A program made the translations under genes and the position numbers. A stretch of 64,000 bases of DNA from CAIWHR01 sp963726775 (lineage in GTDB: Bacteria; Pseudomonadota; Gammaproteobacteria; Burkholderiales; Casimicrobiaceae): contig CAVSDL010000001.1 in assembly GCA_963726775.1 (NCBI GenBank), positions 682,001 through 746,000 on the forward strand. Direction: 5' to 3'. Positions 17,748 to 26,279 of this stretch are shown here, piece after piece. Numbering within the stretch: position 1 is the stretch's first letter; every line of letters begins with the position of its first letter. The notes beneath the pieces were generated by a model. It did not search any database and was not told where the DNA came from. It was given only the letters and a program-made list of their open reading frames with translations.

Positions 17748-18881
17748 TCAGCCGGCGAGCGCGCGGCCGATCACCAGCCGCTGGATCTCGCTCGTGCCCT
17801 CGTAGATCTGGCAGACTCGCACGTCGCGATAGATTCGCTCGACCGGAAAGTCGGTAACGTATCCGTAGCCGCCGTGGATCTGGATCGCGTCCGAACACAC
17901 GCGCTCGGCCATCTCGGACGCGAACAGCTTCGCCATCGAGGCCTCCTTCAGGCAGGGCCGTCCGGCGTCGCGCAGCGCCGCCGCGTGCCAGACCATCTGG
18001 CGCGCGACTTCGACTTGCGTCGCCATGTCCGCCAGCTTGAAATTGACCGCCTGATGCCCGGTAAGCGGCTTGCCGAAACTGGTCCGCTCGCGCGCGTACG
18101 CAAGCGCCAAGTCGAAGGACGCGCGCGCCATGCCGACCGCCTGCGCGGCGATTCCGATGCGCCCGGCCTCCAGGTTGGATAACGCGATCCGGTAGCCCTC
18201 GCCTTCGCCCCCGAGCAGATTCGCTGCCGGCACCCTGCAATTCTCGAAGACGATCTGCGCGGTGTCGGACGCCCGCTGTCCCAGTTTTTCCTCGACACGC
18301 GCCACGACGTAACCCGGCGTGACGGTATCGACGACAAAGGCCGAAATGCCTTTCTTCCCGGCCGCCTTGTCGGTGACCGCAAAGACGACAGCGACATCGG
18401 CATTGCTGCCCGTGGTGATGAACTGCTTGACCCCGCTGAGCACGTAGTGATCACCTTGCCGCTCGGCGCGCGTCGCAATCGCGCCGGCATCCGATCCGAC
18501 ATGCGGTTCGGTCAGGCAAAAGCACCCGAACGCCTCGCCGCGCGCGAGCGGCTTCAGATATTTTTCCTTTTGCGCATCCGTGCCGTAGGCGTTGAGCGGG
18601 CCGCAGACGACCGAATTCTGCACGCTGACGATCGTCGACGTCGCGCCGTCGCCGGCGGCAATCTCCTCCAGCGTGACGGCTAGCGACACATAGTCCAGCC
18701 CGGCGCCGCTCCAGCGCTCCGGGGTGACGATGCCGAGCGCGCCCAGCGTGCCCAGCGCACGCAGCTCGTCGCGGGGGAATTGGTGGTCGCGGTCCCAGCG
18801 TGCCGCGTTCGGCGCGAGCCGGTCCCGCGCGAATGCGCGCATGGTGTCCTGGATCATCAACTGCGTTTCATCCAGAAGCAT
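17748..18881 (-). CDS. Acyl-CoA dehydrogenase
   Basis: FAD-dependent 2,3-dehydrogenation of acyl-CoA, 377 aa. It has CFCLTEPHVGSDAGAI, QFITTGSNADVAVVFA (flavin contacts), the IHGGYGYVTDFPVERIYRDV block and catalytic Glu in QIYEGTSEIQRLVIGR. It resembles the short-chain (butyryl-type) group more than isovaleryl-CoA dehydrogenase, which has its own gene at 21120. ATG at 18881 is the first Met before the family N-terminus. Substrate is unresolved: butyryl or 2-methylbutyryl-CoA are reasonable. Confidence 0.88.
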   Translation of the reverse strand: MLLDETQLMIQDTMRAFARDRLAPNAARWDRDHQFPRDELRALGTLGALGIVTPERWSGAGLDYVSLAVTLEEIAAGDGATSTIVSVQNSVVCGPLNAYGTDAQKEKYLKPLARGEAFGCFCLTEPHVGSDAGAIATRAERQGDHYVLSGVKQFITTGSNADVAVVFAVTDKAAGKKGISAFVVDTVTPGYVVARVEEKLGQRASDTAQIVFENCRVPAANLLGGEGEGYRIALSNLEAGRIGIAAQAVGMARASFDLALAYARERTSFGKPLTGHQAVNFKLADMATQVEVARQMVWHAAALRDAGRPCLKEASMAKLFASEMAERVCSDAIQIHGGYGYVTDFPVERIYRDVRVCQIYEGTSEIQRLVIGRALAG

Positions 18882-18892
18882 CGTCGCCCTCA

Positions 18893-19012
18893 GGAGCCTG
18901 TCAGTGGCGGCCCGGCGGCGCATGGGTGTGCCCCCACGCTTGCGGCTGGCGCCGCGGCGCTGCCCCCCGGGGGGAGCAAATTCGCGCCTTGGGACGGCCC
19001 GGCGGCACTCAT
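18893..19012. repeat. GC-rich intergenic repeat of Burkholderiales type
   Basis: The whole gap between the acyl-CoA dehydrogenase and LysE genes is a GC-rich dyad-bearing element. Its centre is GCTGCCCCCCGGGGGGAGC, with CGGCCCGGCGGC near one end and GACGGCCCGGCGGC at the other. On the minus strand it would read LLPPGGSAAAPA, a spurious peptide I recognise from many Burkholderiales annotations. From memory such elements are dispersed between genes in Comamonadaceae and relatives. No second copy was noticed here. Confidence 0.55.
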
Positions 19013-19641
19013 CGCCGTTCGTCCAGCGCAAGCTTCGCGGCAATCGCCACGAATGCGCCGGCCAGGATCCAGCGTTGTGCCGTCGCCCAGCCCGGACGCG
19101 TCGCGAGCCAGCGAGCGACGCCGGCCGCGGCCAGTACAAATGACGTGTCGCCGATGATAGCGACCACGATCTGCGTCGCCCCGAGGACCAGCGATTGTCC
19201 GAGCACGCCGCCTCGCGAGGGATCGACGAACTGCGGGAACAGCGCGAGATAGAACAACGCGATCTTCGGGTTGAGGATGCTGGTGACGAGCCCCATCCGG
19301 AAGAGCTTTGCCGGCGCGGCGGCGGACAGCATGCGCGGCGCGAATACGCCACCGCTGCCGGAGCGCACCGAATCCCAGGCGAGGTACAAGAGGTAGGCTG
19401 CACCCGCCCAGCGCACGCCGTCGTAGACCACCGGCACCGCTATGAACACGGCAGACAGGCCAAACGCCGCGGCGAGGATGTGGACCGCGAACCCGGTCGT
19501 CGTGCCGGCCAGCGACACGAGGCCCGCGGGCCGCCCCTGGCATAGCGTCCGCGAAATGAGATAGAGAAGGTTCGGCCCCGGCGTGAGCACGAGCAGCACG
19601 CTGGCGGCGAGGAACAGCAGAAAATTGTCGAGGCTGGGCAT
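19009..19641 (-). CDS. LysE/RhtB family exporter
   Basis: 210-aa inner-membrane protein of the LysE amino-acid exporter superfamily: LLVLTPGPNLLYLISRTL at the N-terminus, AGAAYLLYLAWDSVRSG, and SILNPKIALFYLALFPQFVDP, with five to six hydrophobic segments. It may export branched-chain amino acids or homoserine/threonine; the substrate cannot be told. It sits in the leucine block between thiolase and acyl-CoA dehydrogenase. The ATG at 19641 starts the family N-terminus. Confidence 0.88.
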   Translation of the reverse strand: MPSLDNFLLFLAASVLLVLTPGPNLLYLISRTLCQGRPAGLVSLAGTTTGFAVHILAAAFGLSAVFIAVPVVYDGVRWAGAAYLLYLAWDSVRSGSGGVFAPRMLSAAAPAKLFRMGLVTSILNPKIALFYLALFPQFVDPSRGGVLGQSLVLGATQIVVAIIGDTSFVLAAAGVARWLATRPGWATAQRWILAGAFVAIAAKLALDERR

Positions 19642-19701
19642 CGGAGGGGGCAGACTCGCGCGGCGCCATCGTCGCCGGCGCGGCCCACCCGGCAACGCAA
19701 T

Positions 19702-20886
19702 TCAGCAGAGTTCGATCGCCATCGCGGTTGCTTCGCCGCCGCCGATGCACAGCGCCGCAACGCCCTTCTTCTTTCCATGCTTGCGCAATGCGCCGATCAG
19801 CGTGACGACAATCCTGGCGCCCGACGCGCCAATCGGGTGGCCCAGTGCGCACGCGCCGCCGTGGACGTTGACCGACTCGTGTGCGATTCCGTGATCCTTC
19901 ATCGCCGCCATCGTCACGACCGCGAACGCCTCGTTGATCTCGAAGAGGTCCACGTCCCGCGTCGCCCATCCGGTTCGACGATAGAGCTTTTCGATCGCGC
20001 CGACCGGCGCGGTCGTGAACCAGCCGGGTTCCTGGGCATGCGTGGCATGGCCGACGATCACGGCCAGCGGCTTCAGGCCCCGCTTCTCGGCGGTGGAGCG
20101 GCGCATCAGCACCAGCGCCGCCGCGCCATCGGAGATCGAACTCGAGTTCGCGGCGGTGACCGTGCCGTCCTTGCGGAAGGCAGGCTTCAACAGCGGGATC
20201 TTGTCGCGGTTTGCCTTTGCCGGCTGCTCGTCCCGGTCGATCACCGTGTCGCCCTTCCTGCCCGCGACGGTGACCGGGGCGGTTTCCCACGCGAATGTGC
20301 CGTCATTGTTGGCGGCGAGGGCGCGGGAGAGCGATGTCAGCGCAAAGGCGTCCTGAGCCTCGCGCGTAAACGCGTATTTCGAAGCGCAATCCTCGGCAAA
20401 AGTCCCCATCAGGCGGCCCTTGTCGTAGGCGTCCTCGAGCCCGTCCTGGAACATGTGGTCGAACACGGTCTGATGACCCATGCGGTAGCCGGCGCGCGCC
20501 TTCGGCATCAGGTAGGGCGCATTGGTCATCGACTCCATGCCGCCGGCGATCATGATCTCGTTCGAGCCGGCGACGATCAGGTCGTGCGCAAGCATCGTCG
20601 CCTTCATCGCCGAACCGCACATCTTGTTGACGGTCGTGCAACCGGTCGCCAGCGGCAGGCCGGCCTTGAGCGACGCCTGCCGCGCCGGCGCCTGTCCCTG
20701 TCCCGCAGGCAGGACGTTGCCGAAAATGACTTCCTGCACATCCTCGGCACCTATGCCGGCGCTCTCGACCGCGGCCCGGATCGCAACCGCTCCGAGGTCG
20801 CTCGCGGACAGCGCGGAAAAATCTCCCTGGAACGCGCCCATCGGCGTTCTGGCGGCGCCCACGATGACAATCGGGTCGTTAAGCAT
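19702..20886 (-). CDS. Acetyl-CoA C-acetyltransferase (thiolase)
   Basis: 394-aa thiolase. Acyl-enzyme Cys90 lies in NKMCGSAMKA, the His-containing GGACALGHPIGASGAR and EINEAFAVV blocks are intact, and the second Cys is in ALCIGGGEATA. It interconverts two acetyl-CoA with acetoacetyl-CoA. In this block it can handle acetoacetyl-CoA from leucine breakdown, and with PHA synthase (24357) could supply hydroxybutyrate precursors. No acetoacetyl-CoA reductase gene is in the window. Confidence 0.92.
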   Translation of the reverse strand: MLNDPIVIVGAARTPMGAFQGDFSALSASDLGAVAIRAAVESAGIGAEDVQEVIFGNVLPAGQGQAPARQASLKAGLPLATGCTTVNKMCGSAMKATMLAHDLIVAGSNEIMIAGGMESMTNAPYLMPKARAGYRMGHQTVFDHMFQDGLEDAYDKGRLMGTFAEDCASKYAFTREAQDAFALTSLSRALAANNDGTFAWETAPVTVAGRKGDTVIDRDEQPAKANRDKIPLLKPAFRKDGTVTAANSSSISDGAAALVLMRRSTAEKRGLKPLAVIVGHATHAQEPGWFTTAPVGAIEKLYRRTGWATRDVDLFEINEAFAVVTMAAMKDHGIAHESVNVHGGACALGHPIGASGARIVVTLIGALRKHGKKKGVAALCIGGGEATAMAIELC

Positions 20887-20907
20887 TTCGATGCTCCTTG
20901 AAGGGAA

Positions 20908-21123
20908 TCACGCGGAGGGCCGCTCGCCGCCGGCGGGGCTCATCGTCCGCCGCGGCCGGGGCACGAGCTCGCCGCCGCAATTGGGGCACCGGGACGCCAT
21001 CGCGTCCGCGCACCCGGCGCAAAACGTGCACTCGTAGCTGCAAATGCGCGCGCGCGACGAATCCGGCGGCAGGGGTGTCGCGCACTTTTCGCATGCCGGC
21101 TTGAGCGCGAGCGCCATGGTCAT
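20908..21123 (-). CDS. DUF1272 family small cysteine-rich protein
   Basis: 71-aa protein with four CxxC-type pairs: LKPACEKCATPLP, ARICSYECTFCAGCA and CPNCGGELVPRPRR, the DUF1272 signature, suggesting zinc binding. Function unknown. Its ATG overlaps the isovaleryl-CoA dehydrogenase stop (ATGA), so it is translated with it. Confidence 0.85.
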   Translation of the reverse strand: MTMALALKPACEKCATPLPPDSSRARICSYECTFCAGCADAMASRCPNCGGELVPRPRRTMSPAGGERPSA

Positions 21124-22301
21124 TTCGTTTCACTGAACAGCTCGCGACCGATCAGCATCCGGCGGATCTCCGAAGTGCCCGCGCCGATCTCGTACAATTT
21201 GGCGTCGCGCCACAGGCGACCGGCCGCGTAATCGTTGATGTAACCGTTCCCGCCCAACGCCTGGATCGCTTCGCCGGCCATCCAGGTCGCCCTCTCGGAA
21301 GCATAGAGGATCGCGCCGGCGGCGTCCTTGCGCGCCGACCGCCCCGCCAGGTCGCCGCGATCGAGCGCCTGGCCCACTGCGTACACGTACGCGCGGCACG
21401 CGCTCATCGTCGCGTACATGTCGGCAAGCTTTCCCTGCATCAGCTGGAATTCGCCGATCGGCTGCCCGAACTGCGAGCGCTCATGGACATACGGAAGGAC
21501 GACATCGAGACAGGCGGCCATGATTCCGAGCGGCCCGCCGGCAAGCACGGCGCGTTCGTAATCGAGGCCGCTCATCAACACATTGACTCCCTGCCCGTCC
21601 TGCCCGAGAACATTTTCCGCGAGGACCTCGCAGTCCTCGAACACGAGCTCACAGGTATTGGAACCGCGCATCCCCAGCTTGTCGAGCTTCTGGGCGGTCG
21701 AAAATCCGCGCATTCCCTTCTCGATCAGGAAGGCCGTAATGCCGCGCGGGCCGGCCTCGATATCGGTCTTCGCGTAAACGACGAGCGTGTCCGCATCGGG
21801 ACCGTTGGTGATCCACATCTTGGTGCCGTTCAATACATAACGGTCGCCCGTGCGCTGCGCACGCAACCGCATCGACACGACATCGGAGCCCGAGCCCGGC
21901 TCGCTCATCGCCAGCGCCCCGACATGCTCGCCCGAAACGAGGCGCGGCAGGTATTTCCTCTTCTGCCCTGCGCTGCCGTTACGGTGGATCTGGTTGACGC
22001 AGAGATTCGAATGGGCGCCGTAGGACAGCCCGACGGACGCCGACGCGCGGCTGATCTCTTCCATAGCGACAATGTGCGCGAGGTAGCCCATCGCCACGCC
22101 GCCGTATTCCTCGTCGACCGTTATTCCGAGGACACCAAGATCGCCCAGCTTGCGCCAGAGGTCCGCCGGGAACTGATTGGAGCGGTCGATTTCGGCGGCG
22201 CGCGGTGCGATCTCGTCGACGGCGAATTGCCGGACGCTTGCGCGCAGCATGTCGATGGTCTCGCCATGGTCGAATTCGAGTGCGGGGAAGTTCGGCATCA
22301 T
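21120..22301 (-). CDS. liuA: Isovaleryl-CoA dehydrogenase
   Basis: FAD enzyme oxidising isovaleryl-CoA to 3-methylcrotonyl-CoA, first committed step of the leucine branch. The 393-aa protein has ALAMSEPGSGSDVVSMRL, MWITNGPDADTLVVYAKTD, the catalytic-Glu region GLDYERAVLAGGPLGIM (internal position typical of IVD), and YEIGAGTSEIRRMLIGREL, where the usual C-terminal Glu is replaced by Gly. ATG at 22301 is chosen because AAGGAA lies 5 nt upstream. First enzyme gene behind the LiuR-box promoter. Confidence 0.94.
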   Translation of the reverse strand: MMPNFPALEFDHGETIDMLRASVRQFAVDEIAPRAAEIDRSNQFPADLWRKLGDLGVLGITVDEEYGGVAMGYLAHIVAMEEISRASASVGLSYGAHSNLCVNQIHRNGSAGQKRKYLPRLVSGEHVGALAMSEPGSGSDVVSMRLRAQRTGDRYVLNGTKMWITNGPDADTLVVYAKTDIEAGPRGITAFLIEKGMRGFSTAQKLDKLGMRGSNTCELVFEDCEVLAENVLGQDGQGVNVLMSGLDYERAVLAGGPLGIMAACLDVVLPYVHERSQFGQPIGEFQLMQGKLADMYATMSACRAYVYAVGQALDRGDLAGRSARKDAAGAILYASERATWMAGEAIQALGGNGYINDYAAGRLWRDAKLYEIGAGTSEIRRMLIGRELFSETK

Positions 22302-22311
22302 CGTTCCTTGT

Positions 22312-22515
22312 CTACTGCCATTCAGCATGGCCTGGAGTACAGGCCCTGTTCCCTTTCCGGCCCTGCCGCGCATGACCATCACCGTCCGCTGCAGGATGGC
22401 AACCGGTCGCATCCCCCCGCGGCGCGAAGCCCGAGCGTACGCGCAGGTCGAAATCCGGGTCGCGCGGCTTCCATTGCGCGGGACGGGCGGCGTCAAGCGT
22501 GGCGGTGGTGGACAC
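22312..22515 (-). pseudogene. Possible remnant of a small gene in the liuA leader
   Basis: Between the promoter and liuA, a GTG with AAAGG upstream opens a 67-codon frame. The first 30 residues (ARPAQWKPRDPDFDLRVRSGF) resemble the start of PaaI-type hotdog thioesterases as I remember them. The rest is His/Gly/Asp-rich and unlike any family I know. It could be a truncated, frame-disrupted gene or a chance frame. Apart from this the 303-bp gap between liuA and liuR holds only the promoter/operator. Confidence 0.3.
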
Positions 22516-22552
22516 GGCGGCGGCCTTTGGGCGAACGCGGAACGGACCGCCG

Positions 22553-22581
22553 ACTCTACGTAACGTTTACGTAAACGTCAA
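22553..22581 (-). promoter_or_regulatory. liu operon promoter with LiuR-type palindrome
   Basis: On the minus strand TTGACG (22581-22576), a 17-bp spacer and TAGAGT (22558-22553) form a good sigma-70 promoter directed at liuA. A perfect 16-bp palindrome ACGTTTACGTAAACGT (22563-22578) covers the end of the -35 and the spacer, the usual MerR-family position, and resembles the known LiuR motif. The spacer is the standard 17 bp rather than the stretched 19-20 bp of activated MerR promoters, which favours repression released by a CoA intermediate. Confidence 0.75.
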
Positions 22582-22604
22582 TCCGGGCGCGGCGAGCCGG
22601 GCGG

Positions 22605-23108
22605 TCAAGCCCCGGGACGCGCGCGTCCAGGCGCGCGCTCGGTCGCCGCCCGCCGGGACTCGAGGCGGCGGCGACAGTCCCGCTCCAGCGCCCCGATTTC
22701 GGTCAGCACCGCGTCGATGTCCTCCCGCTGCTGGAGCAGCATCGCGCGGCGGTCGGCCAGCATCTGGAGGAATTTGGCCAGTTGCGGGCGCTCGTTCCCC
22801 GTCGCCGCATAGATGTCGAACAGCTCGCGGATCTCCGAAAGCGCAAGGCCCAGGCGCTTGCCACGCAGGACGAGCTTGATCCGCGTTCGCTCGCGCTCGC
22901 CATAGACGCGCGTCTGGCCTCGCCGGAGCGGCGCAAGCAGGCCCTCGTCCTCATAGAAGCGGATCGCGCGTGTCGTCAGCGCGAACTCCCGGGCCAGGTC
23001 TGAAATCGTGTAGGTGGGATCGACCCGGTCGGTCGATTTCGGCAAGGGGTCCCCGGGACCGGCAGGCATCTTCCGGGAGCGGACGGGGCGGGGGTTTGCA
23101 GCGGACAT
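22605..23108 (-). CDS. liuR: MerR-family regulator of leucine/isovalerate catabolism
   Basis: 167-aa DNA-binding protein. The N-terminal winged helix-turn-helix reads YTISDLAREFALTTRAIRFYEDEGLLAP, then GQTRVYGERERTRIKLVLRGKRLGLALSEI, followed by a long dimerisation coiled coil (residues about 100-150). It lacks the Cys residues of metal sensors. It is directly upstream of the liu operon on the same strand, with the palindrome between. About 28 residues precede the HTH; the later Met at residue 14 is another possible start. Confidence 0.9.
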   Translation of the reverse strand: MSAANPRPVRSRKMPAGPGDPLPKSTDRVDPTYTISDLAREFALTTRAIRFYEDEGLLAPLRRGQTRVYGERERTRIKLVLRGKRLGLALSEIRELFDIYAATGNERPQLAKFLQMLADRRAMLLQQREDIDAVLTEIGALERDCRRRLESRRAATERAPGRARPGA

Positions 23109-23272
23109 CGGAAATCGAAGGGAATCAATGAGAGCAAGTCACGATAACATACCGTCTTGACAGCCTCCGTGGATTCCCCGAGCATGTTGCGTTGCACAAT
23201 TATGGCGCACGGGGGGCCGGCTTCCGGCTGTCGCAACGACACCCCTGCCCGGCAACGCCCCGCCCCATCGCC

Positions 23273-24325
23273 ATGACCGCTCCGATGCCTGCCATTCTCG
23301 ACTACCCGTATGGCGCGCCGCCGGACCCGGGCGAGGCCATCGAAGTGGCGCCGCGGATTCTATGGCTGAGGATGCCGCTGCCATTCGCACTCGACCATAT
23401 CAATCTGTGGCTGCTCGCCGAGCATGACGGCTGGACGCTCATCGACTGCGGCTACGGCAGCGACGCGACACGCGCCCTTTGGGAACGGCATTTCCCGACC
23501 ACTCTGCAGGGTCGGCCGATCCGCCGTATCGTCGCTACCCATTGCCACCCCGACCATGTCGGCAATGCGGCGTGGCTGTCAACGCGCTTCGGTGCTCCTG
23601 TCGCCATGACCCACGCCGAATTCCTGACCGCTCACGCGATGGCCGACGAGCACAGCGGCTACGGAATCGTGCCGACAATCGACCTTTTCCGGAAACACGG
23701 CATGACGGCGGAGCACGTCACCGCCCTTGAAGCCCGTGGCAACCGGTACCGGCGCGGCGTGCCGGACTTGCCGAGCGCGTTCGACCGGCTACTCGACGGC
23801 GACACGCAGCGCGCAGGGGAAACGGCCTGGACCATCGTCGAAGGCCACGGACACTCGCCGGAGCACGCGTCGCTGTTTTCCGGGGAGCTGGGCGTCCTGA
23901 TTTCCGGCGACATGCTGCTTCCGAAAATCAGCACCAACGTCAGCGTATGGGCCGCCGAACCCGATGGCGATCCGCTGGGCCGATTTCTCGATTCGATCGC
24001 GACTTTCGAGGCGCTCCCGCCGGACACGCTGGTGCTGCCCTCGCACGGGCTGCCGTTTCGCGGGATCACGGTGCGCGTCGCGCAGCTCCGCGCCCATCAT
24101 GCCGCGCGCCTCGAAGAACTCGTCGCCGCGATCGAAGCCGCGCGCAGCCCGCTGACCGCGGCCGATCTCGTCCCGGTGCTGTTCCGCCGCGAACTTGACC
24201 TTCAGCAGCGCTACTTCGCCATGGGCGAGGCGATAGCGCATCTCAATCATCTGTGGCACCGGGAACGACTCGACCGCCACGTCGACGCCGACGGCCGGAT
24301 CGAGTTCGCAACGCCGCAGTCCTGA
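23273..24325 (+). CDS. Metallo-beta-lactamase-fold hydrolase
   Basis: 350-aa protein with the MBL zinc motif THCHPDHVGN near residue 80, VEGHGHSPEHASLFS and ISGDMLLPKISTNVSVW (later metal ligands), plus a C-terminal helical extension typical of the RNase Z/glyoxalase II-like group seen beside fatty-acid genes. Substrate unknown; a thioester or lactone hydrolase is likely. Divergent from liuR and 31 bp before phaC, so probably co-transcribed with it. ATG at 23273 starts the conserved region. Confidence 0.82.
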   Translation: MTAPMPAILDYPYGAPPDPGEAIEVAPRILWLRMPLPFALDHINLWLLAEHDGWTLIDCGYGSDATRALWERHFPTTLQGRPIRRIVATHCHPDHVGNAAWLSTRFGAPVAMTHAEFLTAHAMADEHSGYGIVPTIDLFRKHGMTAEHVTALEARGNRYRRGVPDLPSAFDRLLDGDTQRAGETAWTIVEGHGHSPEHASLFSGELGVLISGDMLLPKISTNVSVWAAEPDGDPLGRFLDSIATFEALPPDTLVLPSHGLPFRGITVRVAQLRAHHAARLEELVAAIEAARSPLTAADLVPVLFRRELDLQQRYFAMGEAIAHLNHLWHRERLDRHVDADGRIEFATPQS

Positions 24326-24356
24326 TCGCATACCAACGCACGAAAGACCTTCAGCC

Positions 24357-26180
24357 ATGTCCGACAATCCCAAGACTGCCGCCACTCCGGGGCCCACGCA
24401 AGCTCCGGGGTACGACCCCATCGCGCTCGCCGAATCGCTCGCCTCCGCCGCCGAGAAGAGCGCCAAGCTGATCGGCGACTTCGCCGCCAAGCAGGCACAA
24501 GGCGGGCCATCGGTCTTCAGCGACGAACTCGGCATCGGCAAGGCGTTCATGGAGCTCGCATCGAAGATGATGGCAAACCCCTATCGGCTCGCCGAGACCC
24601 AGATGAACCTGTGGTGGGACTACATGCAGCTCTGGCAAGCGTCGACGATGAAGATGCTGGGCGCGCCGATGGAGCCGGTCGCCGAGCCGAACAAAGGGGA
24701 CAAGCGCTTCCGCCACGAGGATTGGAAAGAGCACTTCCTGTTCGACTATGTCAAGCAGGGATACCTGATCACCGCGCGTTGGCTGCACGATGCCGTCGCC
24801 AGCGTCGAAGGCCTCGACGCTGCCACGAAGCGGAAGGTGGACTTCTTCACGCGCCAGTACATCGACGCCCTCGCGCCCTCGAATTTCGCCATGACCAACC
24901 CCGAGGTATTCCGCGAGACGATCGCCACCGGAGGCCAGAACCTCGTCAAGGGACTGAACAACCTCCTCGACGACATCGAGCGGGGCCACGGCCAGCTCAA
25001 GATCTCGATGACCGATACCAAGGCGTTCGAGCTCGGCGTCAACATCGCGACGACCCCGGGCAAAGTCGTCTTCCAGAACGATCTGATGCAGCTGATCCAG
25101 TACGAGCCTTCCACGAAGAAGGTGGCAACGCGGCCGCTCCTCGTCATGCCTCCGTGGATCAACAAGTACTACATCCTCGACCTGCGCGAGAAGAATTCGA
25201 TGATCAAGTGGGCCGTGGACCAGGGGATCACGGTTTTCGTGATGTCATGGGTCAATCCCGACGCGAAGCTCGCGTACAAGGACTTCGAAGACTACCTCGT
25301 CGAAGGACCGCTGGCAGCCCTCGCTGCGATCGAGAAGGCGACCGGCGAGACCGAAGTCAACGCTCTCGGCTATTGCCTCGGCGGCACGCTGCTTGCGGCG
25401 ACGCTCGCGTACATGGCCGCGAAGAAGGACAAGCGGATCGTCAGTGCCACGTTCATGACGGCGCTCGTCGATTTCACGCGCTCGGGCGAGCTCGAGGTGT
25501 TCATCGACGAGGACCAGGTCGCGTCGCTCGAGCGCAAGATGAACGAGCGGGGCTACCTCGAAGGCAGCGAGATGGCGACGACATTCAACATGCTGCGCGC
25601 CAACGATCTCATCTGGTCGTTCGTCATCCATAATTACCTGATGGGCCGTGACCCGTTCCCGTTCGACCTCCTGCACTGGAACCAGGACGCGACGCGGATG
25701 CCGGCGACGATGCACAGCTTCTATTTGCGCAACATGTACATGAGGAACCTGCTGCGCGAGCCGGGCGGGATCACGCTCGCCGGCGTTCCGATCGAACTTT
25801 CGATGATCACCGTGCCTACCTACTTCGCCTCGGCGATCGAAGACCACATCGCGCCGTGGAAGGCGACCTACGCCGGACCGCAGCTGTTCAAGGGGAGGGC
25901 ACGCTTCGTCCTGTCGGGCTCCGGACACATCGCCGGGATGATCAATCCGCCGGCGGCGAACAAGTACGGATTCTGGATCAACGAAAAGCTGCCGGCGTCG
26001 GCCAAAGAGTGGCTCGAGGGCGCCAAGCAGCACGACGGTTCATGGTGGAACGACTGGGCCAAGTGGCTCGCCCCGCACCTGGGGAAGGAAGTGCCGGCAC
26101 GCATTCCGGGAAAGGGCAAGCTCAAGGTGATCGAAGCCGCGCCGGGCAGCTACGCGCGGATTCGCGCCGACGGACGGTGA
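24357..26180 (+). CDS. phaC: Class I poly(3-hydroxyalkanoate) synthase
   Basis: Polymerises (R)-3-hydroxyacyl-CoA into storage polyester on the granule surface. At 607 aa it is class I size. The alpha/beta-hydrolase core has the lipase-like box GYCLGG with catalytic Cys340, Asp496 in AIEDHIAPW and His524 in GSGHIAGMINPP; PPWINKYYILDL and SWVNPD are also diagnostic. No phaB or phasin gene is adjacent, but thiolase and HMG-CoA lyase genes lie on the other strand 4-14 kb away. Confidence 0.96.
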   Translation: MSDNPKTAATPGPTQAPGYDPIALAESLASAAEKSAKLIGDFAAKQAQGGPSVFSDELGIGKAFMELASKMMANPYRLAETQMNLWWDYMQLWQASTMKMLGAPMEPVAEPNKGDKRFRHEDWKEHFLFDYVKQGYLITARWLHDAVASVEGLDAATKRKVDFFTRQYIDALAPSNFAMTNPEVFRETIATGGQNLVKGLNNLLDDIERGHGQLKISMTDTKAFELGVNIATTPGKVVFQNDLMQLIQYEPSTKKVATRPLLVMPPWINKYYILDLREKNSMIKWAVDQGITVFVMSWVNPDAKLAYKDFEDYLVEGPLAALAAIEKATGETEVNALGYCLGGTLLAATLAYMAAKKDKRIVSATFMTALVDFTRSGELEVFIDEDQVASLERKMNERGYLEGSEMATTFNMLRANDLIWSFVIHNYLMGRDPFPFDLLHWNQDATRMPATMHSFYLRNMYMRNLLREPGGITLAGVPIELSMITVPTYFASAIEDHIAPWKATYAGPQLFKGRARFVLSGSGHIAGMINPPAANKYGFWINEKLPASAKEWLEGAKQHDGSWWNDWAKWLAPHLGKEVPARIPGKGKLKVIEAAPGSYARIRADGR

Positions 26181-26240
26181 ACCCGGCGACGACCGCACTC
26201 CGCCGATAGGGGACCCTCGGTCAAGACGGCGCGCAGGCTT

Positions 26241-26249
26241 TGCTATAGT
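26241..26249 (+). promoter_or_regulatory. Extended -10 element before the glycine-zipper gene
   Basis: TGCTATAGT combines the TGn extension with a five-of-six -10 hexamer, 31 bp before the ATG at 26280. A purine-rich GGGAGG lies near the start. Confidence 0.5.
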
Positions 26250-26279
26250 TCCGTCACCACTCGACCCGGGAGGCCCGCC

